From assembly GCF_029542085.1 (NCBI RefSeq), contig NZ_CP107036.1:434001-498000 (forward strand): DNA of 64,000 bases. Reading direction: 5' to 3'. Below the pieces are notes generated by a model. It did not search any database and was not told the origin of the DNA. It saw only the letters and a program-made list of their open reading frames with translations. This DNA comes from Sphingobacterium sp. ML3W. GTDB taxonomy: Bacteria > Bacteroidota > Bacteroidia > Sphingobacteriales > Sphingobacteriaceae. Shown one piece after another: positions 42,783 to 51,082 of this stretch; position 1 is the stretch's first letter, and each line of letters opens with the position of its first letter. Made by a program: the position numbers and the translations under genes.

Positions 42783-42816
42783 AGCAGCCCCGTTATTTTA
42801 AAATAACGGGGCTGCT
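42783..42816. terminator. Perfect 34-bp palindromic terminator
   Basis: AGCAGCCCCGTTATTTT (42783-42799) is followed directly by its reverse complement to 42816. It separates the MFS gene from the convergent hydrolase gene. Confidence 0.85.
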
Positions 42817-42878
42817 GTCTATGTGAATAGCTTACTCCCGAACCACTTGTTGATATTGTCAAGTTAATTCACCTCTGT

Positions 42879-44738
42879 CTAATTTTTTAGGATGTCAAAT
42901 TCGATATAGGTCGCATTATTGACATCATGGAAAATGCGCTGTGTTGCTTTACGGAAGTCGGTTTTGGTCGCTGTATAGGGTTCCATAAATACCTGTGGAT
43001 TCCGTTCCGCCAATGGGAACCAGGAATTTTGTACCTGAACCATGATACGATGTCCTTTTTTAAAGGTGTGGGCAACATCAGGCATCACAAAATCTACTTT
43101 TTCCACGAGACCGGGTGTCAATGCCTGTGGTTTGTCAAAGCCGTTTCTGTATTTTCCAGCCATGATTTCACCTCTGACCATCATTTGGTATCCCGCCATT
43201 GTTTTTCCTTCAAAACTGGGGGCATCATTGGGATAAACGTCGATGAGTTTAACAACGTAATCCGCATCAGTGCCTGTTGATGATACTTTAAGAAAGTTTT
43301 TGATCGGGCCGACAATGGTAATGTCCTCGGTCAAAGCTGCTGTTTGATAGACCATGACATCGGGGCGGTTGGCCGCAAAGCGTTGATCGTCGACCATGTA
43401 CTCGCGTGTACGGTTTTGGATGAGTCCGCCTTGATGCGGAACAGGTTTGTTGGGGTCCGTTACATATTCATCCCATGAATCCGTGCGTTGGACTTTCTCA
43501 AAACCAAGTTTGCCCTGTGGCTGAAAATAAAGTCTTTTTGTCTCGACATTTTTGGGCGGCCATTGTTCAAATTGCTTCCATTCATTACTCCCTGAAATAA
43601 AGATATTAGCCTCGGCAGCAGAGAATTTACCTTCTTCTTTTAAGTAGTGACTGAAAAAGGGCTGTTCAAATTTTTCCTGATAGGTGATACTTGTTTTTTT
43701 ATCAAATTGAATGTCGCCCAAATAATCTCCTGCGGCGCGAACCCATCCGCCGTGATACCAGGGACCCGCAACCAAAATCGAATTATTTGTTTTGCTTTTC
43801 TCTTCAATAGACTGATAGGTTTTAAATGTTCCATAGGCATCTTCGGCATCAAAAAAACCACCAACAACCATGACAGCAGGTTTGACATCTTGCAGGTAAT
43901 TGGTGATGACACGTGATTTCCAAAACTCATCGTAGTTGGGATGCTTAAAGAGGTCATTCCAGAATTTGACCGAATCGCCAAAATACTTTTCTTTGAGCTC
44001 TTTGGCGGTTCCGCCTTCAAGGAAAAAATTATATTTATCGACCTCGTTGATCTGAATGTTACTTTTGAATTGATCGGGGGTAATCGGTTTTGGACGTGGC
44101 ACACCAAATGTTGACATAAATGTGAAGGCATCTTGCAGGAATAATACACCATTGTGGTGAAAATCATCCCCAATAAACCAATCGGTCACCGGAGCCTGTG
44201 GCGAAACAGCTTTGAGGCTGGGGTGGGTCTTGACGAGTCCCACTGTGGAGTAGAAACCGGGGTAGGAAATCCCATAGAGGCCCGCTTTTCCATTGTAGTT
44301 TTTTACATTTTTCTGCAGCCACTCTAAAGCGTCGTAGGTGTCCGTGCTCTCGTCGATCGCTTTTTTATCTTTACCCGGATTTGTTGGACGAACATCTTCA
44401 AAATCACCTTCACTCATCCATTTTCCGCGGACATCCTGATAGACAAAGATATAGCCGTCCCGCATCATCGACGGAAAGTTTCCCAAACTTTTCTTGTACT
44501 CTTTTTGGCCATAAGGCCCCACTGTGTAGGGTGTTCGGTTTAATAAAATTGGATATTTCTTGGATTTATCTTTGGGGCTATAGATCACGGTAAACAATTT
44601 CTTGCCATCTCGCATCGGAACCGTTACTTCGGTTTTCTCATAATAATCCCGAACATAAGCGGAATCTGTGGCAGTCTGTGCATGGAGCTGGCTCCCGGTT
44701 AATAATGCTAAAGCCAGAAACGAAATGGTAGTTTTCAT
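42879..44738 (-). CDS. CocE/NonD-family X-Pro dipeptidyl-peptidase-like serine hydrolase, secreted
   Basis: This is a 619-residue protein with a signal peptide ending SQLHAQ. The alpha/beta-hydrolase core contains PILLNRTPYTVGPYG, VYQDVRGKWMSEGDF and the nucleophile elbow GLYGISYPG (Ser near residue 157). An acid/His pair is in the region around VAGPWYHGGW. A C-terminal beta-sandwich ends with VQNSWFPLAERNPQVF. This matches X-Pro dipeptidyl peptidases, cocaine esterase and alpha-amino acid ester hydrolases. A periplasmic peptidase or ester hydrolase is expected. The 44739-45292 stretch upstream is 554 bp of AT-rich non-coding sequence containing the divergent promoters, and I see nothing else in it. 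Confidence 0.9.
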   Translation of the reverse strand: MKTTISFLALALLTGSQLHAQTATDSAYVRDYYEKTEVTVPMRDGKKLFTVIYSPKDKSKKYPILLNRTPYTVGPYGQKEYKKSLGNFPSMMRDGYIFVYQDVRGKWMSEGDFEDVRPTNPGKDKKAIDESTDTYDALEWLQKNVKNYNGKAGLYGISYPGFYSTVGLVKTHPSLKAVSPQAPVTDWFIGDDFHHNGVLFLQDAFTFMSTFGVPRPKPITPDQFKSNIQINEVDKYNFFLEGGTAKELKEKYFGDSVKFWNDLFKHPNYDEFWKSRVITNYLQDVKPAVMVVGGFFDAEDAYGTFKTYQSIEEKSKTNNSILVAGPWYHGGWVRAAGDYLGDIQFDKKTSITYQEKFEQPFFSHYLKEEGKFSAAEANIFISGSNEWKQFEQWPPKNVETKRLYFQPQGKLGFEKVQRTDSWDEYVTDPNKPVPHQGGLIQNRTREYMVDDQRFAANRPDVMVYQTAALTEDITIVGPIKNFLKVSSTGTDADYVVKLIDVYPNDAPSFEGKTMAGYQMMVRGEIMAGKYRNGFDKPQALTPGLVEKVDFVMPDVAHTFKKGHRIMVQVQNSWFPLAERNPQVFMEPYTATKTDFRKATQRIFHDVNNATYIEFDILKN

Positions 44739-45292
44739 TGAAATAATTATTTAGGAATGTTGATTTTTCATGGTTTACATAAAGTTCTTACACTCGTCTT
44801 TTTTTAATGGTTTATGGAGTTATCATGAGCGGAGTATTCTCGGTTTGTTAGCTGACTGGAGCTCATGACGGTCTCATCAATTATCAGTCTAAAGGTAACG
44901 CTCCCGAAGATATTTTCCAATTTTATTGTCATATTTATATAGAATAGAAAAAGAAAAATTGACCAATTTTTTAGAAAGAATAACTTTTTTCGAATTGTAT
45001 TTGGATTAGTTTTTTAATGTTAATATATTGAGTTAAATTAGTTATGATTATATTTTGTTTTCGTAGGTATAATCAAATGCCTTATATTTCAGCGAGATGG
45101 ACGATGTTGGCTTGGGGTGCTTATTCATTTCATCTCGTTTCTTTTGCCTTCGAATAGGCATCGAAATAGCAATTGTCATGATTTTATAAATAAAGTGACG
45201 ATGGATATGAAATATGTTTTTTTAAGCTAATTTTAAGAATTATTTTATCATAAAACATCAATTAAATAACAATTTAAGTATATAGAATTAAT

Positions 45293-46621
45293 ATGGGACA
45301 ACAAGTGAAAGATGCCAATGGTAAATTGGGTATTCTTATTCCGGGATTGGGTGCTGTGGCAACAACATTGATCGCTGGTGTGGCATCTATAAACAAAGGT
45401 TTTTCAAAACCAATTGGATCTGTTTCTCAATTGAGCAGAATCCGTTTAGGTAAGCGCACGGAGAATAGAAATCCTTTAATCAAGGATTTCGTCCCTTTGG
45501 CAAAATTGGAAGATGTCGTTTTTGGTGGTTGGGACGTATATGAAGATAACGTATATGAAGCTGCTTCAAAAGCACAGGTATTAGAACAAGGCCAACTTGA
45601 TGCTGTAAAAGCTGAATTGGAAGCAATTCAACCAATGAAAGCTGTGTTTGACCGGAATTTTGTAAAAAATTTAGATGGCACGTACATCAAATCAGAGAAA
45701 ACACGTCGCGAGTTGGCTGATGCCGTACAACGTGATATCCGTGAATTTAAAGAAAAAAACGGCTTAGACCGTGTCGTATTAGTATGGTGTGGTTCTACTG
45801 AACGTTATATTGAAACAAACGAAGCTTTCTCAACAATTGCAAAATTAGAAGAGGCTTTGGATAATGACGATCAACGCATTCCACCGAGCATGATCTATTG
45901 TTATGCAGCTATAAAAGAAGGTGCCCCTTATGTTAATGGCGCACCAAACTTAACATGTGACGTTCCTGCGATCGTTGAATTAGCCCACGAATATGGTGTT
46001 GCGATTGCTGGAAAAGATTTCAAAACAGGTCAAACATTAATGAAAACAATTGTTGCTCCTGGTCTTCAGGCAAGAGCGCTTGGCGTTGAAGGTTGGTTCT
46101 CAACAAATATTTTAGGTAACCGTGATGGATTGGTATTGGATGATCCTGAAAACTTCAAAACTAAAGAAGTTTCTAAATTATCTGTATTGGAAGAGATCTT
46201 AGATGCGAAAAAGAACCCTGAACTATACGGTGATTTATACCATAAGGTACGTATCAATTATTACCCACCTCACGGTGATAATAAAGAATCTTGGGATAAC
46301 ATCGATATCTTTGGTTGGTTAGGTTACAAAATGCAAATTAAGATTAATTTCTTATGTCGAGATTCAATTTTAGCAGCTCCGGTTGCGTTGGATTTGGCAT
46401 TATTTATTGATTTGGCGCAACGTGCTGGCATGTCAGGTATCCAAGAATGGTTGTCCTTCTACTTGAAATCCCCACAAACTGCACCAGGTTTACCTCCTGA
46501 GCATGATATCTTCAAACAATTAATGAAGTTGCAAAATACTTTGCGTCATATTATGGGTGAGGATTTGATTACGCACTTGGGATTAGATTATTACCAAGAA
46601 CTAGTAGACAGTATTCAATAA
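45293..46621 (+). CDS. ino1: myo-Inositol-1-phosphate synthase (inositol-3-phosphate synthase)
   Basis: This 442-residue NAD-dependent synthase converts glucose 6-phosphate to inositol phosphate. Recognisable family stretches are LGILIPGLGAVATTL (dinucleotide loop near residue 12-26), VVLVWCGSTERY, NGAPNLTCDVPAIVELA, GVAIAGKDFKTGQTLMKT (active-site lysines), LGNRDGLVLDDPENFKTKE and NYYPPHGDNKESWDNIDI. The length is typical of the bacterial/eukaryotic-like group. It heads a gene cluster ending with a CDP-alcohol phosphatidyltransferase, flippase-like and HAD genes, so the inositol phosphate is probably used for a lipid headgroup. A hairpin after the stop may set its expression above that of the downstream genes. 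Confidence 0.95.
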   Translation: MGQQVKDANGKLGILIPGLGAVATTLIAGVASINKGFSKPIGSVSQLSRIRLGKRTENRNPLIKDFVPLAKLEDVVFGGWDVYEDNVYEAASKAQVLEQGQLDAVKAELEAIQPMKAVFDRNFVKNLDGTYIKSEKTRRELADAVQRDIREFKEKNGLDRVVLVWCGSTERYIETNEAFSTIAKLEEALDNDDQRIPPSMIYCYAAIKEGAPYVNGAPNLTCDVPAIVELAHEYGVAIAGKDFKTGQTLMKTIVAPGLQARALGVEGWFSTNILGNRDGLVLDDPENFKTKEVSKLSVLEEILDAKKNPELYGDLYHKVRINYYPPHGDNKESWDNIDIFGWLGYKMQIKINFLCRDSILAAPVALDLALFIDLAQRAGMSGIQEWLSFYLKSPQTAPGLPPEHDIFKQLMKLQNTLRHIMGEDLITHLGLDYYQELVDSIQ

Positions 46622-46673
46622 ATTACCTTTATAAAAAGGGGAACAATTGCTTCAGGTAATTCTTCCCCTTTTT
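46621..46673 (+). terminator. Terminator/attenuator hairpin after ino1 with a second interlocking stem
   Basis: AAAAAGGGGAA (46633-46643) pairs perfectly with TTCCCCTTTTT (46663-46673). A second perfect pair, AATTACCT (46621-46628) with AGGTAATT (46654-46661), interlocks with it. Partial termination here would separate strong ino1 expression from the downstream genes. Confidence 0.65.
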
Positions 46674-46850
46674 CTTCGGAACAATTAGTGCATAAACTTG
46701 CATAACCCGCTCTATTTAGAGATGGTGGAGGGGGCTGTCGAGTAGTTGTCCGGAAAATAATCCGCTGTCAATTTTTGCGTTTGCGAACGTTAAGATCGTG
46801 ACAGGGGTTTTACTTTTTTAATGAATGATTTTATTTTGCAATTAGAAGGA

Positions 46851-47561
46851 ATGGAATTTGCTATCATTGCGGCGGGAGAAGGATCTCGATTGCGAAAAGA
46901 AGGCTTTAATTTGCCTAAGCCCCTGCTACCTTTACATGGTGTTCCATTAATTGAACGATTGATTCGTGTCTTTGCTAAAGAAGGTGCGCAGCAAGTGCAT
47001 GTTATTATCAACAGACAATCACCTGAATTGAAGACATTTTTAACGCATACAGCATTCGAGCTTCCTATCGTCCTGATCGAGGAGGATACACCGAGCTCCC
47101 TGCATAGTTTTGCCTTATTGGTCGAAAGCAATCCAGATTGGACCTCCTGTTGTCTGACAACCACAGATACTGTTTTTAGACCTCATGAATTTCACGAATA
47201 CCTAACAGCTTTCCAGCAAAGGGAAAATGCTGACGCTTTTATGGCTGTTACACCATTTGTCGATGACGAGAGTCCGCTTTATGTGAATACAGACCAGGAG
47301 CTAAACGTGGAAGCATTTTTAGATCAGGCTACAGCGGAAACAAAATTTGTATCAGGGGGTATTTACTGCTTTCGTAAAGCGGCAATGAACTGTGCATTAA
47401 GTTCCGTTGCGGCAGGAAATTCCAGAATGCGTAACTTTCAACGTGCGCTTTTGGAAGATGATTTACATGTTGAAGCATTTGTGTTTGAAAAAGTAGTAGA
47501 TATCGACCACTTGAAAGACCGTATTGTAGCGGAACAATTTTTGAGTGAGGAAGTTAGTTAG
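46851..47561 (+). CDS. Nucleotidyltransferase (NTP transferase), possible inositol-phosphate cytidylyltransferase
   Basis: This 236-residue GT-A-fold nucleotidyltransferase starts at ATG 46851 just before the motif; ATG 46821 is an alternative adding ten residues. AAGEGSRLRKEGFNLPKPLLPL is the pyrophosphorylase signature, with a catalytic Lys in PKPL and an acidic TTTDTVF metal site near residue 105. Family members activate sugars or polyols as NDP or CDP derivatives. Between an inositol phosphate synthase and a CDP-alcohol phosphatidyltransferase, a role in forming CDP-inositol, as in archaeal di-inositol phosphate synthesis, is plausible but inferred. A gap of 229 bp from ino1 contains the hairpin structure; the next gene starts 4 bp later. 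Confidence 0.82.
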   Translation: MEFAIIAAGEGSRLRKEGFNLPKPLLPLHGVPLIERLIRVFAKEGAQQVHVIINRQSPELKTFLTHTAFELPIVLIEEDTPSSLHSFALLVESNPDWTSCCLTTTDTVFRPHEFHEYLTAFQQRENADAFMAVTPFVDDESPLYVNTDQELNVEAFLDQATAETKFVSGGIYCFRKAAMNCALSSVAAGNSRMRNFQRALLEDDLHVEAFVFEKVVDIDHLKDRIVAEQFLSEEVS

Positions 47562-47565
47562 TAAA

Positions 47566-48459
47566 ATGAGCGAAATGATTTCTATTTTAGGCGTGACGCG
47601 TAAAAACCGTTTTTCTCCCAATCATGTGGGGAATGATGCTGCAATATTTAACGAAGTTGTGCTAAAATTGACCGAGCAAGGTGCGTCAGTTGAAATTTGT
47701 AATGAGGACGAATTCTTAGCTTTGGATTCCATCAAACAAGAGAATGTTCTGACAATGGGAAGAACAAAGACGTTGGTTAAGAAGTTGCAATCTCTTCAAA
47801 ATAATGGGGTTAATGTATTGAACTCAGGTTTCGGTATTGAAAGCTGTTTTCGAAAAAATATGACGCTTAAGTTGTTGGAAGGGGGGATTCCCTATCCGAA
47901 GAGTATCGTCATTTCAACGGTCGCAGACATACAGGCTATTTTTGAAAAACTGAAAGGAAAGGGTGTCTGGATCAAACGTGGTGACTTCCATGCAATCCAT
48001 AAAGAAGATGTTACTTTTGCCGCTAGTCTCAAAGAAGCTCAGCATATCCTAAATGAATATGCGCTCCGGGGGATTAAAGAGGCCGTTATCTCCGAGCATC
48101 TGGCAGGAGATCTATTAAAGTTTTATGCGGTTAGGGATACCGATTTCTTTTTTTACTTTTATCCCTATGAACATAATCATCATAAGTACGATTTGTACGA
48201 ACAGATCAATGATGAAGTTGTCCATTTTCCATTTGATTTGGCTAATTTAAAGCAAGTAGCCAACCGTGCAGCAGAAGTGCTGGATGTCCATATCTATGGC
48301 GGTGATGTGATTATTGATGCAAATGGAGATTTTCATATTATTGACCTAAATGATTGGCCCAGTTTTGCCCCTTGTCGAGCACAAGCAGCTGAAGCCATTG
48401 CGCAAATGGTTTACCATAAATTTACTGAAAAGAACCACAATGCAGAGAGAACAAGTTAA
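47566..48459 (+). CDS. ATP-grasp enzyme of the inositol cluster
   Basis: This 297-residue protein starts at ATG 47566; a GTG at 47545 overlapping the preceding gene is less likely. The ATP-grasp fold is indicated by KGVWIKRGDFHAIHKEDV, by EAVISEHLAGDLLKFYAV, and by the metal-binding end IYGGDVIIDANGDFHIIDLNDWPSF. The final motif, Asp-Leu-Asn followed by Pro-Ser-Phe, resembles that of inositol phosphate kinases of the ITPK type as well as RimK-like ligases. In an inositol operon a kinase or ligase acting on an inositol phosphate or lipid headgroup is an attractive inference. It ends 20 bp inside the CDP-alcohol phosphatidyltransferase gene. Confidence 0.78.
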   Translation: MSEMISILGVTRKNRFSPNHVGNDAAIFNEVVLKLTEQGASVEICNEDEFLALDSIKQENVLTMGRTKTLVKKLQSLQNNGVNVLNSGFGIESCFRKNMTLKLLEGGIPYPKSIVISTVADIQAIFEKLKGKGVWIKRGDFHAIHKEDVTFAASLKEAQHILNEYALRGIKEAVISEHLAGDLLKFYAVRDTDFFFYFYPYEHNHHKYDLYEQINDEVVHFPFDLANLKQVANRAAEVLDVHIYGGDVIIDANGDFHIIDLNDWPSFAPCRAQAAEAIAQMVYHKFTEKNHNAERTS

Positions 48460-49393
48460 TGTAATCGAAGAAGAGAATTTGAGTGCATTCGAACAATCTT
48501 TAAAATCCAATGATACAGAGGAGAAAATAGATATTTGGTTTTATAGACCGATTGGTTTTCGTATTGCACAAGTATGTGCTAAAATTGGGATTACACCCAA
48601 TGCTGTGACAATTATAAGTATTTTCTTTGGTGTTGCGGCAGGTATTCTATTTTATTACCAAGATCTCTGGATTAATGTGATCGGGATGCTGTTGTTGGTT
48701 TTCGCAAATTCTTTGGATAGTGCGGATGGACAATTGGCTCGGATGACAGATAATAAGAGTCGCTTTGGTCGTATTTTGGACGGATTTGCTGGCGATTTTT
48801 GGTTTGCTTCCATTCATATTGCCATTTGTTTGCGCAGTATCAACGAAGGCTGGTCGGAATGGTTGTGGGTATTTTGTATCGTTGCCGGGGTGTCTCATAT
48901 GTTGCAATCTGCAATGGCTGACTATTACAGAAATGTTCACCTCTTTTTTATCAAAGGTAAGGCAGGAAGTGAATTGGATAATACGCGTGATTTGAAAGTT
49001 GATTACGACGCCTTAACCTGGCGGAAGAATTTTTTTAGCAAGTTTGTGTTGAATGGCTATATGGGCTATACCCGAAATCAAGAAAAGCTATCACCAAAAT
49101 TGCAAAAGTTATTGCATATCGTCAAATCCCGATACAAAGATGATTTGCCCCAACAATTGATGTTTGATTTCAGAATGAAAAATAAACCCTTGATGAAATA
49201 CACCAACATTGTGCAGTTCAATACACGGGTAATCTTCCTTTTTGTTTGGTTATTTATTGGTCAACCGTGGATTTACTTTTTCTTTGATATGTTTGTTTTA
49301 AACCCAATCTTAATCTATATGTGTAATAGACAGGAAAAGGTAAGTGGTTATTTTGTTGATAAATTAACAAACGATCCAACTTATGGGGAGTAA
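48440..49393 (+). CDS. CDP-alcohol phosphatidyltransferase, probable inositol-lipid synthase
   Basis: This 317-residue membrane protein starts at the ATG at 48440, overlapping the ATP-grasp gene by 20 bp. The CDP-alcohol phosphatidyltransferase signature DSADGQLARMTDNKSRFG lies near residues 93-110 and continues as RILDGFAGD. The spacing to the last Asp is one residue longer than the usual D-x3-D. Several membrane helices surround it, and the C-terminal hundred residues contain two or three more. It should join an inositol phosphate or CDP-inositol to diacylglycerol or ceramide. It belongs to the operon by overlap on both sides. Confidence 0.85.
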   Translation: MQREQVNVIEEENLSAFEQSLKSNDTEEKIDIWFYRPIGFRIAQVCAKIGITPNAVTIISIFFGVAAGILFYYQDLWINVIGMLLLVFANSLDSADGQLARMTDNKSRFGRILDGFAGDFWFASIHIAICLRSINEGWSEWLWVFCIVAGVSHMLQSAMADYYRNVHLFFIKGKAGSELDNTRDLKVDYDALTWRKNFFSKFVLNGYMGYTRNQEKLSPKLQKLLHIVKSRYKDDLPQQLMFDFRMKNKPLMKYTNIVQFNTRVIFLFVWLFIGQPWIYFFFDMFVLNPILIYMCNRQEKVSGYFVDKLTNDPTYGE

Positions 49394-50372
49394 AATCTAT
49401 AAAGTACTCTTTATGCTGATTGGTATAGGCACTTTGGCCTATATGATTCATGCAATGGGGGTTCAGGAGATTTGGACAAATCTAGAGAAAATTGGTTGGT
49501 GGTTTTTGCCGGTATTGGGTAGCTGGGCTATTCTTTATTGGATGAATGCCATGGCTTTCAAAGCGATTATTCAGGAGCCGCAATTGCCGCAGACCAATGT
49601 TCCTTTTTGGAAAGTATTGCAATTGACTGTGTCTGGTTATGCCATTAATTACATTACGCCATTTGTGGCACTGGGGGGAGAGCCTTACCGCATTATTGAA
49701 CTGAAAAATTATGTTGGTGGTTCAAAAGCAGGTTCATCCGTTCTGTTATATGGTGTTATGCACATTCTATCCCATATATTATTTTGGGTGGTATCAGTTT
49801 TCCTGATTCTCTGGTTTGTACCAGCGAGTACCATGGTTGATGTTGCCTGTGCCGTCATTTTTGTCATGGCTATTGTATGCACCTGGTTGTTTACAAAATT
49901 CTATAAAAAAGGAATTACAGTTTCTTTATTAAAAACCCTGTCGCGCTTGCCCTTAGTTGGAAAGAAAATAAATAATCTGCTGGAGGCAAAGTTCGAAACG
50001 CTGAATGATGTTGACCAGCAGGTGAAAAATCTATTTCAAAATCGTAGAGACCGATTTTATATAGCTCTCTTCTGGGAATTTGTTGCCCGGGTAGTGGGCT
50101 GTTTTGAGATCTATTTTATCGGCCTGGCATTGGATATCAACATCGATTTTATTGATGCGATGATCATTAGTTCCGGATCCTCTCTATTTGCTAATTTGGT
50201 GTTTTTCTTCCCAATGCAATTGGGGACTCGTGAGGGTGGATTGGCGATGGCAGTGATGAGCATAGGCTTGCCTGCTTCAGTAGGTATTTTTATGGGGATT
50301 GTGACAAGGATCAGAGAGATTGTCTGGATTATGATTGGTTTAGGTTGGATGAGTTTAGTTAAAAAGAAATAG
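49383..50372 (+). CDS. Flippase-like integral membrane protein (lysylphosphatidylglycerol synthase TM/UPF0104 family)
   Basis: This 329-residue protein has about eight membrane helices. The segment YAINYITPFVALGGEPYRI is the hallmark of the LPG-synthase TM or AglD-like family, as is the later FFPMQLGTREGGLA. Relatives move or modify lipids. It overlaps the CDP-alcohol phosphatidyltransferase by 11 bp and precedes the HAD gene by 2 bp. A flippase for the new inositol lipid is a reasonable inference, not demonstrated. Confidence 0.85.
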   Translation: MGSKIYKVLFMLIGIGTLAYMIHAMGVQEIWTNLEKIGWWFLPVLGSWAILYWMNAMAFKAIIQEPQLPQTNVPFWKVLQLTVSGYAINYITPFVALGGEPYRIIELKNYVGGSKAGSSVLLYGVMHILSHILFWVVSVFLILWFVPASTMVDVACAVIFVMAIVCTWLFTKFYKKGITVSLLKTLSRLPLVGKKINNLLEAKFETLNDVDQQVKNLFQNRRDRFYIALFWEFVARVVGCFEIYFIGLALDINIDFIDAMIISSGSSLFANLVFFFPMQLGTREGGLAMAVMSIGLPASVGIFMGIVTRIREIVWIMIGLGWMSLVKKK

Positions 50373-50374
50373 CA

Positions 50375-51082
50375 ATGGATAAGTTTATAATTAAGGGAGT
50401 CATTTTTGATTACGGTGGTACATTAGATACGAATGGTGGACATTGGGGAGCAGTGATATGGTCCGGTTACGAAAAATATCAAGTCCCGGTTAACCTGAAT
50501 TCCTTTCAAGAAGCCTATGCCTACGCCGAACGTCAAATGGCGATTCAGCCGATTATCAAGCCAGATTTTAATTTCCTGGAAGTACTTGAAGCGAAATTGA
50601 AAGTACAGTTTGAGTATCTTATTGCCGCCGGCTATGATCTGGATATGCAATTAGCTGATAAAATCGCATTTGATGGTTATTCGCTTGCCAAAGATACTGT
50701 TGCTCAAGTAAAACCATTATTGGCTATTCTGGGCGATCAATATCCCATTGTGATGGTATCCAACTTCTATGGAAATCTAAAAGCTGTGTTGGCTGATTTC
50801 GGAATTTTATCATATTTTAAAGCAGTTGTCGAGTCAGCGGTAGTGGGGGTACGTAAGCCAGATCCTGCAATTTATGCACTTGGTGTCGAGACGATGGGTT
50901 TACCCGCTACAGAGATCTTAGTCGTGGGAGATTCCTATAGTAAGGACATGGCTCCAGCAAAGGCTGTCGGTTGTCAGACGCTATGGCTGAAAGGACAGAC
51001 TTGGGGAGAAGATAAACTACAGGATACTTCTGCCGCGGATAAACAATTTAGTACCATCTTTGATCTCAAGGATTTTGTTTAA
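50375..51082 (+). CDS. HAD-superfamily hydrolase of the inositol cluster
   Basis: This 235-residue protein has a Rossmann-like HAD core and a helical cap. Motif I reads VIFDYGGTLDT with nucleophile Asp12, but the Asp normally found two residues on is Gly14. Motif II is MVSNFYG, the Lys of motif III lies in VRKPDPAIY, and motif IV is VVGDSYSKDM. The missing second Asp is the usual general acid/base of phosphatases. In inositol-lipid loci a HAD protein would be expected to remove the phosphate from a phosphatidylinositol phosphate; the altered motif makes this uncertain. It is the last gene of the operon and abuts the convergent AraC gene without a gap. Confidence 0.85.
   Translation: MDKFIIKGVIFDYGGTLDTNGGHWGAVIWSGYEKYQVPVNLNSFQEAYAYAERQMAIQPIIKPDFNFLEVLEAKLKVQFEYLIAAGYDLDMQLADKIAFDGYSLAKDTVAQVKPLLAILGDQYPIVMVSNFYGNLKAVLADFGILSYFKAVVESAVVGVRKPDPAIYALGVETMGLPATEILVVGDSYSKDMAPAKAVGCQTLWLKGQTWGEDKLQDTSAADKQFSTIFDLKDFV

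Noticed and set aside
43640..44173. 177-codon minus-strand frame within the CocE-type hydrolase gene
   Set aside because: It is in another frame of a well-supported gene on the same strand, with no signal, motif or start context.
44739..45292. Possible small gene or RNA in the 554-bp gap before ino1
   Set aside because: I found no frame with a convincing start and protein-like content, and no strong hairpin or RNA-gene pattern.
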